From Actinomycetes bacterium (GTDB lineage: Bacteria > Actinomycetota > Actinomycetes > Actinomycetales > Microbacteriaceae): 43,496 bases of DNA. Made by a program: the position numbers and the translations under genes. The DNA is taken from positions 1 to 43,496 of the forward strand of contig JAEYAG010000219.1 in the NCBI GenBank assembly GCA_023451265.1, read 5' to 3'. Shown one piece after another: positions 33,438-43,097 of this stretch; within the stretch, counting starts at the first letter, position 1, and every line of letters starts with the position of its first letter. The notes below the pieces were generated by a model that did not search any database, had not been told where the DNA came from, and worked only from the letters and a program-made list of their open reading frames with translations.

Positions 33438-34294
33438 GCGAGAGCCCCCGTCTCATCCTGCGTGTTGACTCGAGTGCTCGTGTCCTGGCCCCATGACACG
33501 CTGCGTGCGCGTCGCGCGCGCAGGCCGGCGACCGCCGTGATCACGACATAGGGCACGGCAGCGAAGATCAGCCGCGGTTGCGGAACCACGACGTCGCGCA
33601 GCCACGCCCAGCGGTCGCTCGTGCGCACCGTGATCTCGAGTTTGCCGGCATCACCGGCCGCACGCATCTGCGCATTGCCTCGTCGGACGCGCACGAGGCG
33701 GGCGATGAGATCTCGCGTGCGCATCGGCGCCTCGACGACGACCTCTGCTGCTGCCGCCTCACGCTTCTCGGCCGGGGTGAACACCGAGTCGAGGAACAGA
33801 TCGTCGGCAATGAGGCCGGGGAATGTCGTGAAGCGGCTGCGCCCGGTCTCGGCCACAGCGATCATCCCGCGCCCGAACAAGCCGTCACGGAACACCGGCA
33901 GGCGCTCATTGATCGCGAAGTAGGCGCGCACAGGCCAGGTCCGCCCCGCGGTCTCGACGCGTCGGCGCGGAACGGCGGCCAGGACCCCGGGCTCGGAGAG
34001 TGCTGCGAGCACCTGGGGCAGCCCGGCTGGCGGAACGATGATGTCCGCGTCGAGGTAGACGCGTGGGAACGACGTCGCGACAGCCTCGGCGGCGTTGAGC
34101 GCCCCGGCCTTGCCCGGTTCCGGCCGGTCGATCACGGTCGCGCCGTGCGCCGCGGCGACGTCTGCCGTGCGATCGGTGCACCCGTTCGCGCTCACGATCA
34201 CCTGAAGGTCCTCTACCCCCTGCCGGTGCAGAGCATCGAGGCACGCGCCGATGACGGCCTGCTCATTGTGGGCCGCGATGATCACGCTCACCAT
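33434..34294 (-). CDS. family 2 glycosyltransferase
   Basis: A 286-residue GT2 with SVIIAAHNEQAVIGACLDAL at the N-terminus, SANGCTDRTADVAAAHG, EPGKAGALNAAE and the metal motif YLDADIIVP. A hydrophobic stretch near the C-terminus (LIFAAVPYVVITAVAGLRA, about residues 240-260) suggests a membrane anchor. ATG 34294 has GAGGAGA upstream. It lies between the TolB-like gene (10-base gap) and the deacetylase (GTGA overlap), so the transferase and deacetylase may act on the same sugar. Confidence 0.87.
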   Translation of the reverse strand: MVSVIIAAHNEQAVIGACLDALHRQGVEDLQVIVSANGCTDRTADVAAAHGATVIDRPEPGKAGALNAAEAVATSFPRVYLDADIIVPPAGLPQVLAALSEPGVLAAVPRRRVETAGRTWPVRAYFAINERLPVFRDGLFGRGMIAVAETGRSRFTTFPGLIADDLFLDSVFTPAEKREAAAAEVVVEAPMRTRDLIARLVRVRRGNAQMRAAGDAGKLEITVRTSDRWAWLRDVVVPQPRLIFAAVPYVVITAVAGLRARRARSVSWGQDTSTRVNTQDETGALA

Positions 34295-34304
34295 GTCCGT
34301 CTCC

Positions 34305-35327
34305 TCATCTCACCACCGCCGGTGACCACGCGTGCTCGATGAACACGGCGGGGTCCGCTGATCCGTCCGCCGCGAGCGACCACACGTCGTAGTCGCCGAC
34401 GGCGTCGTCGCGGGGCATCCCGTACAGGATCGTGTCGTCGTCGAGCCACTCGATCTGGTCGTCGATACTGCGTTGCTCAGGCAGCAGCGTCACCTCTCCC
34501 GTCGTGAGGTCGTAGATCGCCGGCGTCCAGTGCACCGTCGCGCCCGAGCCGGACGTCACCCGCTTGAAAGCGATGCGCGTGCCGTCGGGCGACAGCGACG
34601 GACATTCGACGTTCTCGGCCAGCGTCGTCATCGTGTGGTCTGCGATCGATCCGCGCACGAGGTAGGTGATGCCCTCCGTGGTCATGCCCGCGGTGGCATA
34701 GAACGTGTCGTCATCGCCCGCGAACGTCACACCCCAGTAGTTGCGGTCGACGGGCGCGCTCTGTGCGCCGTCGATGACGAGGGTCCAGTCCTCGAGATTG
34801 CCGAAGTCCGTACCGTCGGGTGTGTGGATCACGGTCTCGGTCGAGAAGCCGATCGTCGCGTAAGAGTGACCCGTCACGAACGACGTCGTCGCGATGAGCG
34901 AGCCGTCGGTCGAGATGCGCGTGCGCGAGGGGATGCCCGGCAACGGCCACGTGCTCAGTTCGCTCGCATCGGCGCTGTAGAACGTCGCCGTATAAGTAGG
35001 GGTGATCCCGCGCACGATGCGCAGACAGCTGAACTCGTCGGCGGTGGCGTAGACGCGGTCGCAGGCGACGCCCGAGACGGCACGCGTCGCGGTCGGATCG
35101 TCGAGGGGGACGGATGCCACGTGCCCGTACCCCTCGCCGGACGCCGTGTTGCGGAACACGATGCGGCCCGCACCCGTGACAGCCTCGGCCGTCGTCGTGG
35201 TCACTTCACTCGGGGCATCCTGCCGCGCCTGGTACTGCTGCCACGCCGATGCGCCGACGACACCGGTGGCGCCGAGTGCCACCACCGACACGATGGCGAT
35301 GATCAGCCAGCGGATGCGCGCGCTCAC
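34305..35327 (-). CDS. membrane-anchored TolB/WD40-like beta-propeller protein
   Basis: A 340-residue protein with an N-terminal signal anchor (RWLIIAIVSVVALGATGVVGA, about residues 6-26) and an extracytoplasmic domain built from repeated four-stranded blades of TolB type, for example TRISTDGSLIATTSF, CPSLSPDGTRIAFKRV and QIEWLDDDTILYGMP. The SPDG.RIAF motif is the hallmark of PD40/TolB-like blades. Such domains mostly mediate protein or ligand binding; no enzyme signature is visible. Start is GTG 35327, overlapping the MFS stop by GTGA. It may sense or scaffold glycan export. Function unknown. Confidence 0.75.
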   Translation of the reverse strand: MSARIRWLIIAIVSVVALGATGVVGASAWQQYQARQDAPSEVTTTTAEAVTGAGRIVFRNTASGEGYGHVASVPLDDPTATRAVSGVACDRVYATADEFSCLRIVRGITPTYTATFYSADASELSTWPLPGIPSRTRISTDGSLIATTSFVTGHSYATIGFSTETVIHTPDGTDFGNLEDWTLVIDGAQSAPVDRNYWGVTFAGDDDTFYATAGMTTEGITYLVRGSIADHTMTTLAENVECPSLSPDGTRIAFKRVTSGSGATVHWTPAIYDLTTGEVTLLPEQRSIDDQIEWLDDDTILYGMPRDDAVGDYDVWSLAADGSADPAVFIEHAWSPAVVR

Positions 35328-36613
35328 GGGGCCTCGACCTTCGCGGCATCCATCGCGTCGCGCTCGCCGCGCAGCAGCGGCCGCATCAGCACCAGCACGA
35401 GTGGGATCGCGACCGCCAGCACGATCGCGACGATCACCATCGCCGGCTCGCGGCCGACCGCGTACCAGAGCACGCCGAACCCCGCCGCCGACACGAACCG
35501 GGTCAGCGCGACGACCGTCTGCGCCGTCGCGATCGCGGTGCCGCGGGTCTCGGTCGTCGTCAGCTGTGCGGTCAGCGCCGACAGCACTCCGTCGGTTCCG
35601 GCGTAGAACGCGCCCAGGAACACGAGGCACAGGATGGTCGCGGCGACGTCCGCGAGCGGCAGCACAGCGATGACGTACGACGCGAGCAGCCCCACGTGCG
35701 CCCACACGAACACACGCGCACGGCCGACCCGGTCGGCGAGGCGCCCGAGCGGAATCGCGAACAGCAGGAAGGCGACGTTCGTGCCGACGTACAGCAGCGG
35801 GAACCACAGCGCCGCGAAGTCACTGCGCGCCTGCAGCACGAGGTAGACGAACCCGTCGCCGATCGTGACCAGGCCCAGGACGCCGGCCGCAGCCAACACC
35901 CGGCGCATCCGCTCGCTCGCCACAACGCGCCAGTTGATCTTGGTCTTCGCCGATCCCTCGCGGCGACGGGTGCGCACGTTCGGCACGACGAGGCCGAGGA
36001 TCAGCACGCCGATGCCGGCGAAGGCGAGCGACGCGGCGAACACGATGCTGAAGCCGTCCGGCACGATCAGCAGGATCAGGAACGCGAGGAACGGCCCGAT
36101 CGCCGCCCCGATGTTGTCGAGCATGCGGTGCACGCCGAACGATCCGGCGAGGTGCTCGGGGTTGCTCGTCGCGGTGATCATCGCGTCGCGCGGCGCCGTG
36201 CGGATGCCCTTGCCGATGCGATCCGCGGTGATGACAGCCGTGAGCGCGGCGAACCCGCTCCACAGCAGCAGTCCGATGCGGGCGACGGCCGCCAGACCAT
36301 AGCCCACGAAGGCGACCCACTTGGGCTGGTCGAGACGGTCGGATGCGTATCCGCCCGCGATGCGGACGACGGCGCTCGTGCCCTGGTACAGACCGTCGAG
36401 CACGCCGTACGCGATCGTCGACATCCCGAGGAACCCGGTGATGTACAGCGGCAGGATCGCCGACACCGATTCCGACGAGATGTCGGTGAGCATCGACACG
36501 ATGCCGAGCGTGATGACGGTCGACGAGACGGTGCGCACGCCGCGGGGTGCGCCGTCGGCATCCTTCTTCTTGCGGTTCTTCGAGACAGGCGAGTTCGTCA
36601 GCGAGATGTACAT
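35324..36613 (-). CDS. major facilitator superfamily transporter
   Basis: A 429-residue protein with about 12 predicted helices. The signature loop after helix 2 is GGYASDRLDQPKWV, and DRIGKGIRTAPRDAMI (near residue 110) identifies a well-defined MFS branch of unknown substrate that often sits beside glycosyltransferase genes. ATG 36613 is favoured because it is four bases after the preceding stop; the reading frame is open further upstream but that part overlaps the neighbour. Within this operon it may export a sugar-containing molecule or a precursor. Confidence 0.82.
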   Translation of the reverse strand: MYISLTNSPVSKNRKKKDADGAPRGVRTVSSTVITLGIVSMLTDISSESVSAILPLYITGFLGMSTIAYGVLDGLYQGTSAVVRIAGGYASDRLDQPKWVAFVGYGLAAVARIGLLLWSGFAALTAVITADRIGKGIRTAPRDAMITATSNPEHLAGSFGVHRMLDNIGAAIGPFLAFLILLIVPDGFSIVFAASLAFAGIGVLILGLVVPNVRTRRREGSAKTKINWRVVASERMRRVLAAAGVLGLVTIGDGFVYLVLQARSDFAALWFPLLYVGTNVAFLLFAIPLGRLADRVGRARVFVWAHVGLLASYVIAVLPLADVAATILCLVFLGAFYAGTDGVLSALTAQLTTTETRGTAIATAQTVVALTRFVSAAGFGVLWYAVGREPAMVIVAIVLAVAIPLVLVLMRPLLRGERDAMDAAKVEAP

Positions 36614-36617
36614 GCGG

Positions 36618-37307
36618 TCATTCCGTCCGAAGCGTGGCGTAGAGCGTGTACACGGTGCCGGTGCCCGACTCTGCGGCGGCAAGCGTGATCGACGTGAACT
36701 GGTCGGCGTAGGCGAGGGTCGAGCCCTCGCTGGTCACCGGGGCGAGACCGAGCCCCGCCCACAGCGCGCGGTAGTGGTCGGCGAGCTCGTCGGGTGTCTG
36801 GTCGGTGCGCGCGTTCAGCGCGGCCTGCATCGTCGTGCCGTCCGATGTGACCGACGAGTCGATGATGTCGGACTGCGCAGTCGGCGCCGCGACTTCGGTG
36901 GGGAACCCGGTGACGAGACTGCCCTGCTCCGCGGCATCCGCCGGTAGCGGAGCCGCGACGAGCGGGGTCGGTTGCGGCAACGCGGGAAGGCGCGCCGAGT
37001 CGGTCTGTTGCGGGTCGGGGGCGATCACCTCGCTGCCGTCGACGGCCGTTGCTCCCGGTGACGGGCCGGTGGTCGGTGCGGCGACGCCGGCGCTCGAGCT
37101 CGACGCGGCGGACCCCGCCGGATCCTGCCCGGCCAGCGTCGATGTCCAGATCGCCCAGCCGAGCCCGGCGGCCACGATCACCGCGACGACGCCGATCACC
37201 CAGCGCATCGCGGGCGTCATGCCGCGCGTGCGTGGCTCCTGCGCGCCGACGTCTTGCGTGCCGGCATCTTGCGTGCGCGCGTCATCCGCGCGCGACTGTT
37301 TCCCCAT
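36618..37307 (-). CDS. single-pass membrane protein of unknown function
   Basis: A 229-residue protein not recognised. A hydrophilic 33-residue cytoplasmic N-terminus contains short imperfect repeats (ARTQDAGTQDVGAQEPRT). One helix follows (about residues 35-58, WVIGVVAVIVAAGLGWAIW), then a Ser/Ala/Pro-rich stretch to about 130 and a small folded domain at about 130-229 rich in Ser/Thr with DELADHYRALWAGLGL. Topology suggests an extracytoplasmic domain on a flexible stalk. ATG 37307 has GGGGG seven bases upstream. It heads the five-gene minus-strand operon. Confidence 0.65.
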   Translation of the reverse strand: MGKQSRADDARTQDAGTQDVGAQEPRTRGMTPAMRWVIGVVAVIVAAGLGWAIWTSTLAGQDPAGSAASSSSAGVAAPTTGPSPGATAVDGSEVIAPDPQQTDSARLPALPQPTPLVAAPLPADAAEQGSLVTGFPTEVAAPTAQSDIIDSSVTSDGTTMQAALNARTDQTPDELADHYRALWAGLGLAPVTSEGSTLAYADQFTSITLAAAESGTGTVYTLYATLRTE

Positions 37308-37439
37308 GTGCGTGCCCCCAACGCAAATGATCTCGGCCGAAGCCTCGATCTCCCCACACCCTCGGTGTCGCTATTCCGTCTACTTTCCCCAGCAACAGAA
37401 CGCGCACGACCTAGGCCGATGTCCCGACTCTACTCCCCA
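37301..37439 (-). promoter_or_regulatory. leader with repeated TGGGGA motif upstream of the five-gene operon
   Basis: On the minus strand TGGGGA occurs at 37434-37439, 37386-37391, 37351-37356 and 37301-37306 (the last includes the start codon). The copy at 37386 can sit in a GGGGAA loop closed by a wobble-containing 5-bp stem. The copy at 37351 directly follows a perfect hairpin, ACACC-gag-GGTGT on the minus strand. No confident -35/-10 pair was found. The 37308-37657 gap otherwise holds only this leader and the hairpin at 37489-37529. Confidence 0.35.
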
Positions 37440-37488
37440 CCGCGCTCCAAGGGAACAGGTCTTCACGCAGTCGTCACCCACGGTGAAC

Positions 37489-37529
37489 AACGACGTGCCC
37501 GCCCCGTGTGGGAGGAGGGGCGGGCACGT
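37489..37529 (-). terminator. strong hairpin terminator between the two minus-strand operons
   Basis: A perfect 15-bp inverted repeat (37489-37503 with 37515-37529) encloses an 11-base loop. It lies between the stop of the GT4 gene (37658) and the operon starting at 37307. No T tract follows, as usual in high-GC actinobacteria. It should end the transcript from the initiating-transferase operon. Confidence 0.65.
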
Positions 37530-37657
37530 CGCCGGGTGGACGACTCATCCTCGCTGGGGTGTGACCGAAGGGCTGCATCGCCAACGAAGGCGGGCGGGCG
37601 CTGCGCGGGGCGCGCCCGGCATGCGAGCTCGGAGGTCGAGGATGAGTCGCCACATCT

Positions 37658-39049
37658 TCAGGAGAGTCCCACGGACTCGCCCGCGGAGACAGGCGATGCC
37701 CCCGCGGTCTGGTCGACCGCAACGGATCCGCGCATGCGGAGGTACCGGTCGAATTCTTCTGGATCGTCGAGGTCGATGTACCGCCGTCCCTGTGCGTCCG
37801 CTTCGGGTGCCGAAGTCAGCGGCGGCACCGCCGGACCCGTCGCGGGGTGCCCCGTCAGCGCGTCGTACACGCCCACATACGCCTCAGCCTGCGGGCGCCA
37901 GTCGAGCACGGCGGCCACGCGCTCGCGCGCGGCACGGCCCAGCTGCACCCGCAGCGCGGGGTCGTCGATGAGTCGCTCGATCTGATCGGCGAAGGCCGTC
38001 GTGTCGCCTGACGGTGCATAGAGCACGGTGTCTCCTCCCGAGACGCGCGTCTCAGCGAGGTCGAAGGCGACCGTCGGCAACGCGTACGACATGTACTCCA
38101 TCGTCTTGTTCATCGTCGACACGTCGTTCAGCGGAGTCTTCAGATCTGGACAGACACCGATGTCACCACGGCTCAGATACTCCGCCATCTGCGTGCGGTC
38201 GACCCGGCCCGTGAACGTCACGTGGCCCTGCAGCCCCAGCGCGATTGTCTCGGCCTTCAACTCCTCCAGGCAGTCGCCGAAGCCGAGGATCGTCGCAGTG
38301 ACATTGGTCCGGCCGCGCCGGTGCACGAGCTCGTCCACGACGTGCAGCACCTGGTCGACCCCGTCCTGCGGCCCCATGATTCCCACATACACGAGGTTCA
38401 CGGCATCGGCCCGACGCGGGTTGTCCGGCTGGATCGGGCGCATCTGCGCGGTGTCCGGCCCACTGCGCACCACCGTCACTTCATCGGGGGTGCGCCCGCC
38501 GCGTTCGATGGCCTTCGACTTGTACGACTCGTTGGTCGAGATCACGTGATCGGCGGTGCGGAACGAGCGACGCTCGAGCCACAGCAGCACGCGGTACTGC
38601 AGCTTCTTGGCCGCGCCCTCCGGCTCACCGAAGCGGGAGCGGAACAGCTCGGGATTCAGGTCGTGATGGTCGTAGACGAACTTCACGCCGGCGATGCGCC
38701 AGAGCAAAGCGAGCAGCCAGTACGTGTCAGGAGGGTTGCACGCCTGCATGACGTCGAATCGGCCGGAACGTCGCCGGGCCCTGAGCGACAGCCACGCCGT
38801 GCGCACCCAGCTGTACGCGAACTCCCACGCGAAGCCGAGGAGGCCTTCGGCCTCGGGCGCCGGTGCGTATTTGTAGATGTCGACACCATCGAGGTGCTCG
38901 AATGCCGGATCGCCGGGGCCCTTCGGGCAGATGACACTCACCTGGTAGCCGCGGGTGACCAGAGCTTGACATTCCAACCAGACGCGCCGGTCGAGCGGCA
39001 CGGGAAGGTTCTGCACGATGATCAGGATGTGCGGTCGCGACGGAGCCAT
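37658..39049 (-). CDS. family 4 glycosyltransferase
   Basis: A 463-residue GT-B enzyme. N-terminal domain blocks: ILIIVQNLPVPLDRRVWLE, VSVICPKGPGD, FVYDHHDLNPELF. C-terminal donor domain: LVYVGIMGPQDGVDQVL, ATILGFGDCLEELKAE, VTFTGRV and NKTMEYMSYALPTVAFDLAETR, the last carrying the GT4 E(X7)E-type motif. This resembles WbuB/Cps-type second-step transferases, which act right after the initiating phosphoglycosyltransferase; the adjoining upstream gene encodes exactly that. TGATG overlap couples the two. A continuous reading frame extends upstream in this phase through the neighbour, but that stretch is arginine-rich nonsense, so this is not a fusion. Confidence 0.88.
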   Translation of the reverse strand: MAPSRPHILIIVQNLPVPLDRRVWLECQALVTRGYQVSVICPKGPGDPAFEHLDGVDIYKYAPAPEAEGLLGFAWEFAYSWVRTAWLSLRARRRSGRFDVMQACNPPDTYWLLALLWRIAGVKFVYDHHDLNPELFRSRFGEPEGAAKKLQYRVLLWLERRSFRTADHVISTNESYKSKAIERGGRTPDEVTVVRSGPDTAQMRPIQPDNPRRADAVNLVYVGIMGPQDGVDQVLHVVDELVHRRGRTNVTATILGFGDCLEELKAETIALGLQGHVTFTGRVDRTQMAEYLSRGDIGVCPDLKTPLNDVSTMNKTMEYMSYALPTVAFDLAETRVSGGDTVLYAPSGDTTAFADQIERLIDDPALRVQLGRAARERVAAVLDWRPQAEAYVGVYDALTGHPATGPAVPPLTSAPEADAQGRRYIDLDDPEEFDRYLRMRGSVAVDQTAGASPVSAGESVGLS

Positions 39050-40533
39050 CAGTACGCCCCCTTCGGCGCCACCATGACGGCGGCGGTGCGGGCGATGATT
39101 CCCAGATCGGTCGCGAGCGACCAGTTCTCGACGTAGTGGAGGTCGAGGCGCACGCTCTGCTCCCACGTCAGGTCGCTGCGTCCGCTGATCTGCCAGAGCC
39201 CGGTGATCCCCGGCTGCACGTACAGCCGGCGAAACACGTCGCGTTCGTAGTCGGCGACTTCGGTCGGCAGCGGCGGCCGCGGCCCGACGACGCTCATCTC
39301 GCCCATCAGCACGTTCCAGAACTGCGGCAGCTCGTCGAGCGAGAACCGGCGCAACACCGCCCCCACGCGCGTCACGCGCGGGTCGTTCTTCAACTTGAAC
39401 AGCGGCCCCGCGCCTTCGTTGGCCGTCTCGAGCTCGGCGCGGCGGGCCTCGGCATCCGTCGTCATCGTGCGGAACTTGAGGATGTCGAACTCGCGCCCGT
39501 CGCGCCCGATACGGCGCTGCCGGAACAGCACGCCCCCCGGGCTGTCGAGGCGGATCGCCAGGGCGATGATCGGCGTGACGAGCGCGATCGGCACGAGCGC
39601 GAGCACGGCGACGCAGACGTCGAGCGCCCGCTTGGCGCGCAGCGTCGACCGGTCGAACTTCGGCAGGCTCACGTGCGTGAGCGCCAGCCCGTGCGTCCGC
39701 TCGAACGCGATGCGCGAGCGGTCGACGTCGGCGAGCCGCGTCGCGAGGATGAGGTCGGTCGCCGCACCCTCGAGGCTCCAGCTGAGCCGGCGCAGATAGT
39801 CCGGATCGGTGACCCCGTCCGCGACGATCACCGTCTCCACGCACTCCGAGCGCGCCAGCGCGGCCACCTCCTCGGGTGTCCCCAGCGCACGGAAGCGGCG
39901 GCCGTCGACGGTGATGTCGCTCGCGTCCGGGTCCGACACCGCGACGCCCACGATGTGGTGCGCGAAGCGCGGGTCGGCCACGAGCGAGCGGATCGTGTGC
40001 TCCACGCTCGAGATCGTCCCGACGACGAGCGTCCGTGGGGCGAGACTGTGCTCGACCGGATGCCGCGACACCCACGTCCGACGCGCGAGCCGCGCCGCCA
40101 CCAGCGCCACGATCCCGAGCGGAACCGTCATGGCGATGTGCGGCCGCAGCGAGATCCAGCCGAAGGCACCCGCCGCCACCGCGAGTGCGGCGACCCCGAT
40201 GGCGGCGGAGTGCACGATCGGCACCAGCTCCAGACGCTCGCCGGCCCCCCGCCGGCGCGCGCGGTCGCTGAGTGCCATGAGGGCGATCGACCAGCCGGCG
40301 ACCAGGATGGCCGCTGCGGGCCATGCCGCCGGGTCGCCCGGAGGCGTCGGCAGCGTCGCCAGCTGGATCGAGGCCGTCGCCCCCGCCGCGAGTGCGATCA
40401 ACACAGTGTCGATCGCCCACCCCGCGACGCGGTGCCGACGCACCTGAGTCAGCCGCTTCTCCAGAACCGGCATGACTCGAGGTGCTCCGACGACGCTCAT
40501 CCCGTTCCCGAGACCCAGCGTCGCCGAGCTCAT
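39049..40533 (-). CDS. polyprenyl glycosylphosphotransferase (initiating sugar-phosphate transferase)
   Basis: A 494-residue WbaP/WcaJ/CpsE-type enzyme that starts the repeat unit by moving a sugar-1-phosphate to undecaprenyl phosphate. Four N-terminal helices (between about residues 37 and 150), a CoA-binding-like domain (RTLVVGTISSVEHTIRSL), then a helix (VAVLALVPIALVTPIIALAI) leading to the catalytic domain with FRQRRIGRDGREFDILKFRTM, the Asp-Glu pair in FSLDELPQFWNVL, GEMSVVGPRPPLP and GITGLWQISGRSDL. All family residues appear present. ATG 40533 with AGGG at 8 bases; a second Met follows at residue 12. Long leader upstream with repeated GGGGA motifs. Confidence 0.93.
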   Translation of the reverse strand: MSSATLGLGNGMSVVGAPRVMPVLEKRLTQVRRHRVAGWAIDTVLIALAAGATASIQLATLPTPPGDPAAWPAAAILVAGWSIALMALSDRARRRGAGERLELVPIVHSAAIGVAALAVAAGAFGWISLRPHIAMTVPLGIVALVAARLARRTWVSRHPVEHSLAPRTLVVGTISSVEHTIRSLVADPRFAHHIVGVAVSDPDASDITVDGRRFRALGTPEEVAALARSECVETVIVADGVTDPDYLRRLSWSLEGAATDLILATRLADVDRSRIAFERTHGLALTHVSLPKFDRSTLRAKRALDVCVAVLALVPIALVTPIIALAIRLDSPGGVLFRQRRIGRDGREFDILKFRTMTTDAEARRAELETANEGAGPLFKLKNDPRVTRVGAVLRRFSLDELPQFWNVLMGEMSVVGPRPPLPTEVADYERDVFRRLYVQPGITGLWQISGRSDLTWEQSVRLDLHYVENWSLATDLGIIARTAAVMVAPKGAY

Positions 40534-41154
40534 CGCTCAGCCCTGCGATCACCTATCTGATCGTGCTGAACGGCGTGCTGCGCGCCCCCGCGCGCACGCA
40601 CCGAGATGCGTCCCCCCATGGTGTTTCCCCAGTTTCCCCAAGTGACAGGCAGAGCCTGCGATTCCCCAATGCGCGAATCCCCCGACTCGCGACTTCCCCC
40701 CAACGGGTGCCATGGGTCCCGGGATCGATTCCCACATCGATCCGGATCATTCCCCCCGAACGCCGACCCCTCGGCATCCGGTCCGTCTCGCGACGGCTGA
40801 CGTTGCCGAGTATGGCACAGAGTCGCCGCAGGGGGAAGTCCCGATCATCCGTGGTCTTCGTCGGGTGAGTCCTCCCGTGACGATCGCGCTCGCCCGAGTA
40901 CCCTGGAGATGTCCGCGCGATTCCTCAGCTGCTCCCCAAGTGGCGTTCGGACAGGGGCCACCCCCCAATCGGCCCCACCGAGAGTGCGTGGGCAGGGGTC
41001 CTCCGAGTCCGCCGTCCCCAACGGCCCACATCGTGAGGGCCCCACCTCTGCCTCCAGGGCGGGCCGGGGCGCCGGCCGGGCGCGCCGCTGCCTGGGCGCC
41101 GGGCCGCACGCCCGCGTGACCGATTTGTCAGGGCGCCGCGCAAACCCCGCCGCC
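40534..41154. other. 620-base intergenic region between phosphoglycosyltransferase and glmS
   Basis: Gene-free region between divergent genes. The left part (40611-40757) contains the C-tract cluster (GGGGA motifs on the minus strand). A possible minus-strand -10, CATACT, lies at about 40810-40815 with a poor -35. The right part is very GC-rich and holds a long dyad: GTGGGC plus GGGG (40988-40998) facing CCCC plus GCCCAC (41016-41029). No open reading frame here has recognisable protein features, and no glmS ribozyme was recognised. Confidence 0.5.
40611..40702 (-). promoter_or_regulatory. cluster of TGGGG(GG)A motifs in the phosphoglycosyltransferase leader
   Basis: On the minus strand, TGGGGA occurs at 40663-40668, 40635-40640 and 40626-40631, and T(G6)A at 40695-40702 and 40611-40618. 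The two at 40626 and 40635 form a 9-bp tandem repeat (minus strand TGGGGAAAC). Five or more runs of at least four G in about 140 bases could also form a G-quadruplex in the RNA. Function is inferred from recurrence in other leaders of the locus. Confidence 0.4.
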
Positions 41155-41160
41155 TACCAT
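41155..41160 (+). promoter_or_regulatory. -10 of a probable leaderless glmS promoter
   Basis: TACCAT fits the actinobacterial TANNNT -10 and lies seven bases before the ATG at 41168, so the transcript would start at the start codon. No ribosome site precedes the ATG, in agreement. TTGTCA at 41125-41130 is too far to serve as -35. Confidence 0.4.
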
Positions 41161-41167
41161 GGACCCC

Positions 41168-43018
<1,851 letters not shown>

Positions 43019-43045
43019 CCGCGCGCGGCGTGGGGCGGCGCGCGG
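43019..43045 (+). terminator. possible terminator after glmS
   Basis: CCGCGCG (43019-43025) and CGCGCGG (43039-43045) form a 7-bp GC stem with a 13-base loop directly after the glmS stop. No T tract. Plausible, given that acpS seems to have its own promoter. Confidence 0.4.
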
Positions 43046-43085
43046 GGCGACCTCGCGGGCGGAGGGGCGATGTCGTGGGCGGCGA

Positions 43086-43091
43086 TAGGCT
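43086..43091 (+). promoter_or_regulatory. -10 of a leaderless acpS promoter
   Basis: TAGGCT (TANNNT) lies six bases before the acpS ATG (43098), the spacing of actinobacterial leaderless transcripts. No -35 is evident. Confidence 0.4.
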
Positions 43092-43097
43092 GACGGG

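Noticed and set aside
37658..40552. Apparent 964-residue fusion of the GT4 with an upstream domain
   Set aside because: The upstream half overlaps the phosphoglycosyltransferase in another frame and is low-complexity nonsense; the real GT4 begins at 39049.
39136..40560. Plus-strand open frame of about 474 codons opposite the phosphoglycosyltransferase
   Set aside because: Antisense shadow with Arg/His/Asp-rich composition and no domain.
40534..41167. glmS ribozyme or riboswitch upstream of glmS
   Set aside because: No glmS-ribozyme core was recognised and the -10 seven bases before the ATG points to a leaderless transcript.
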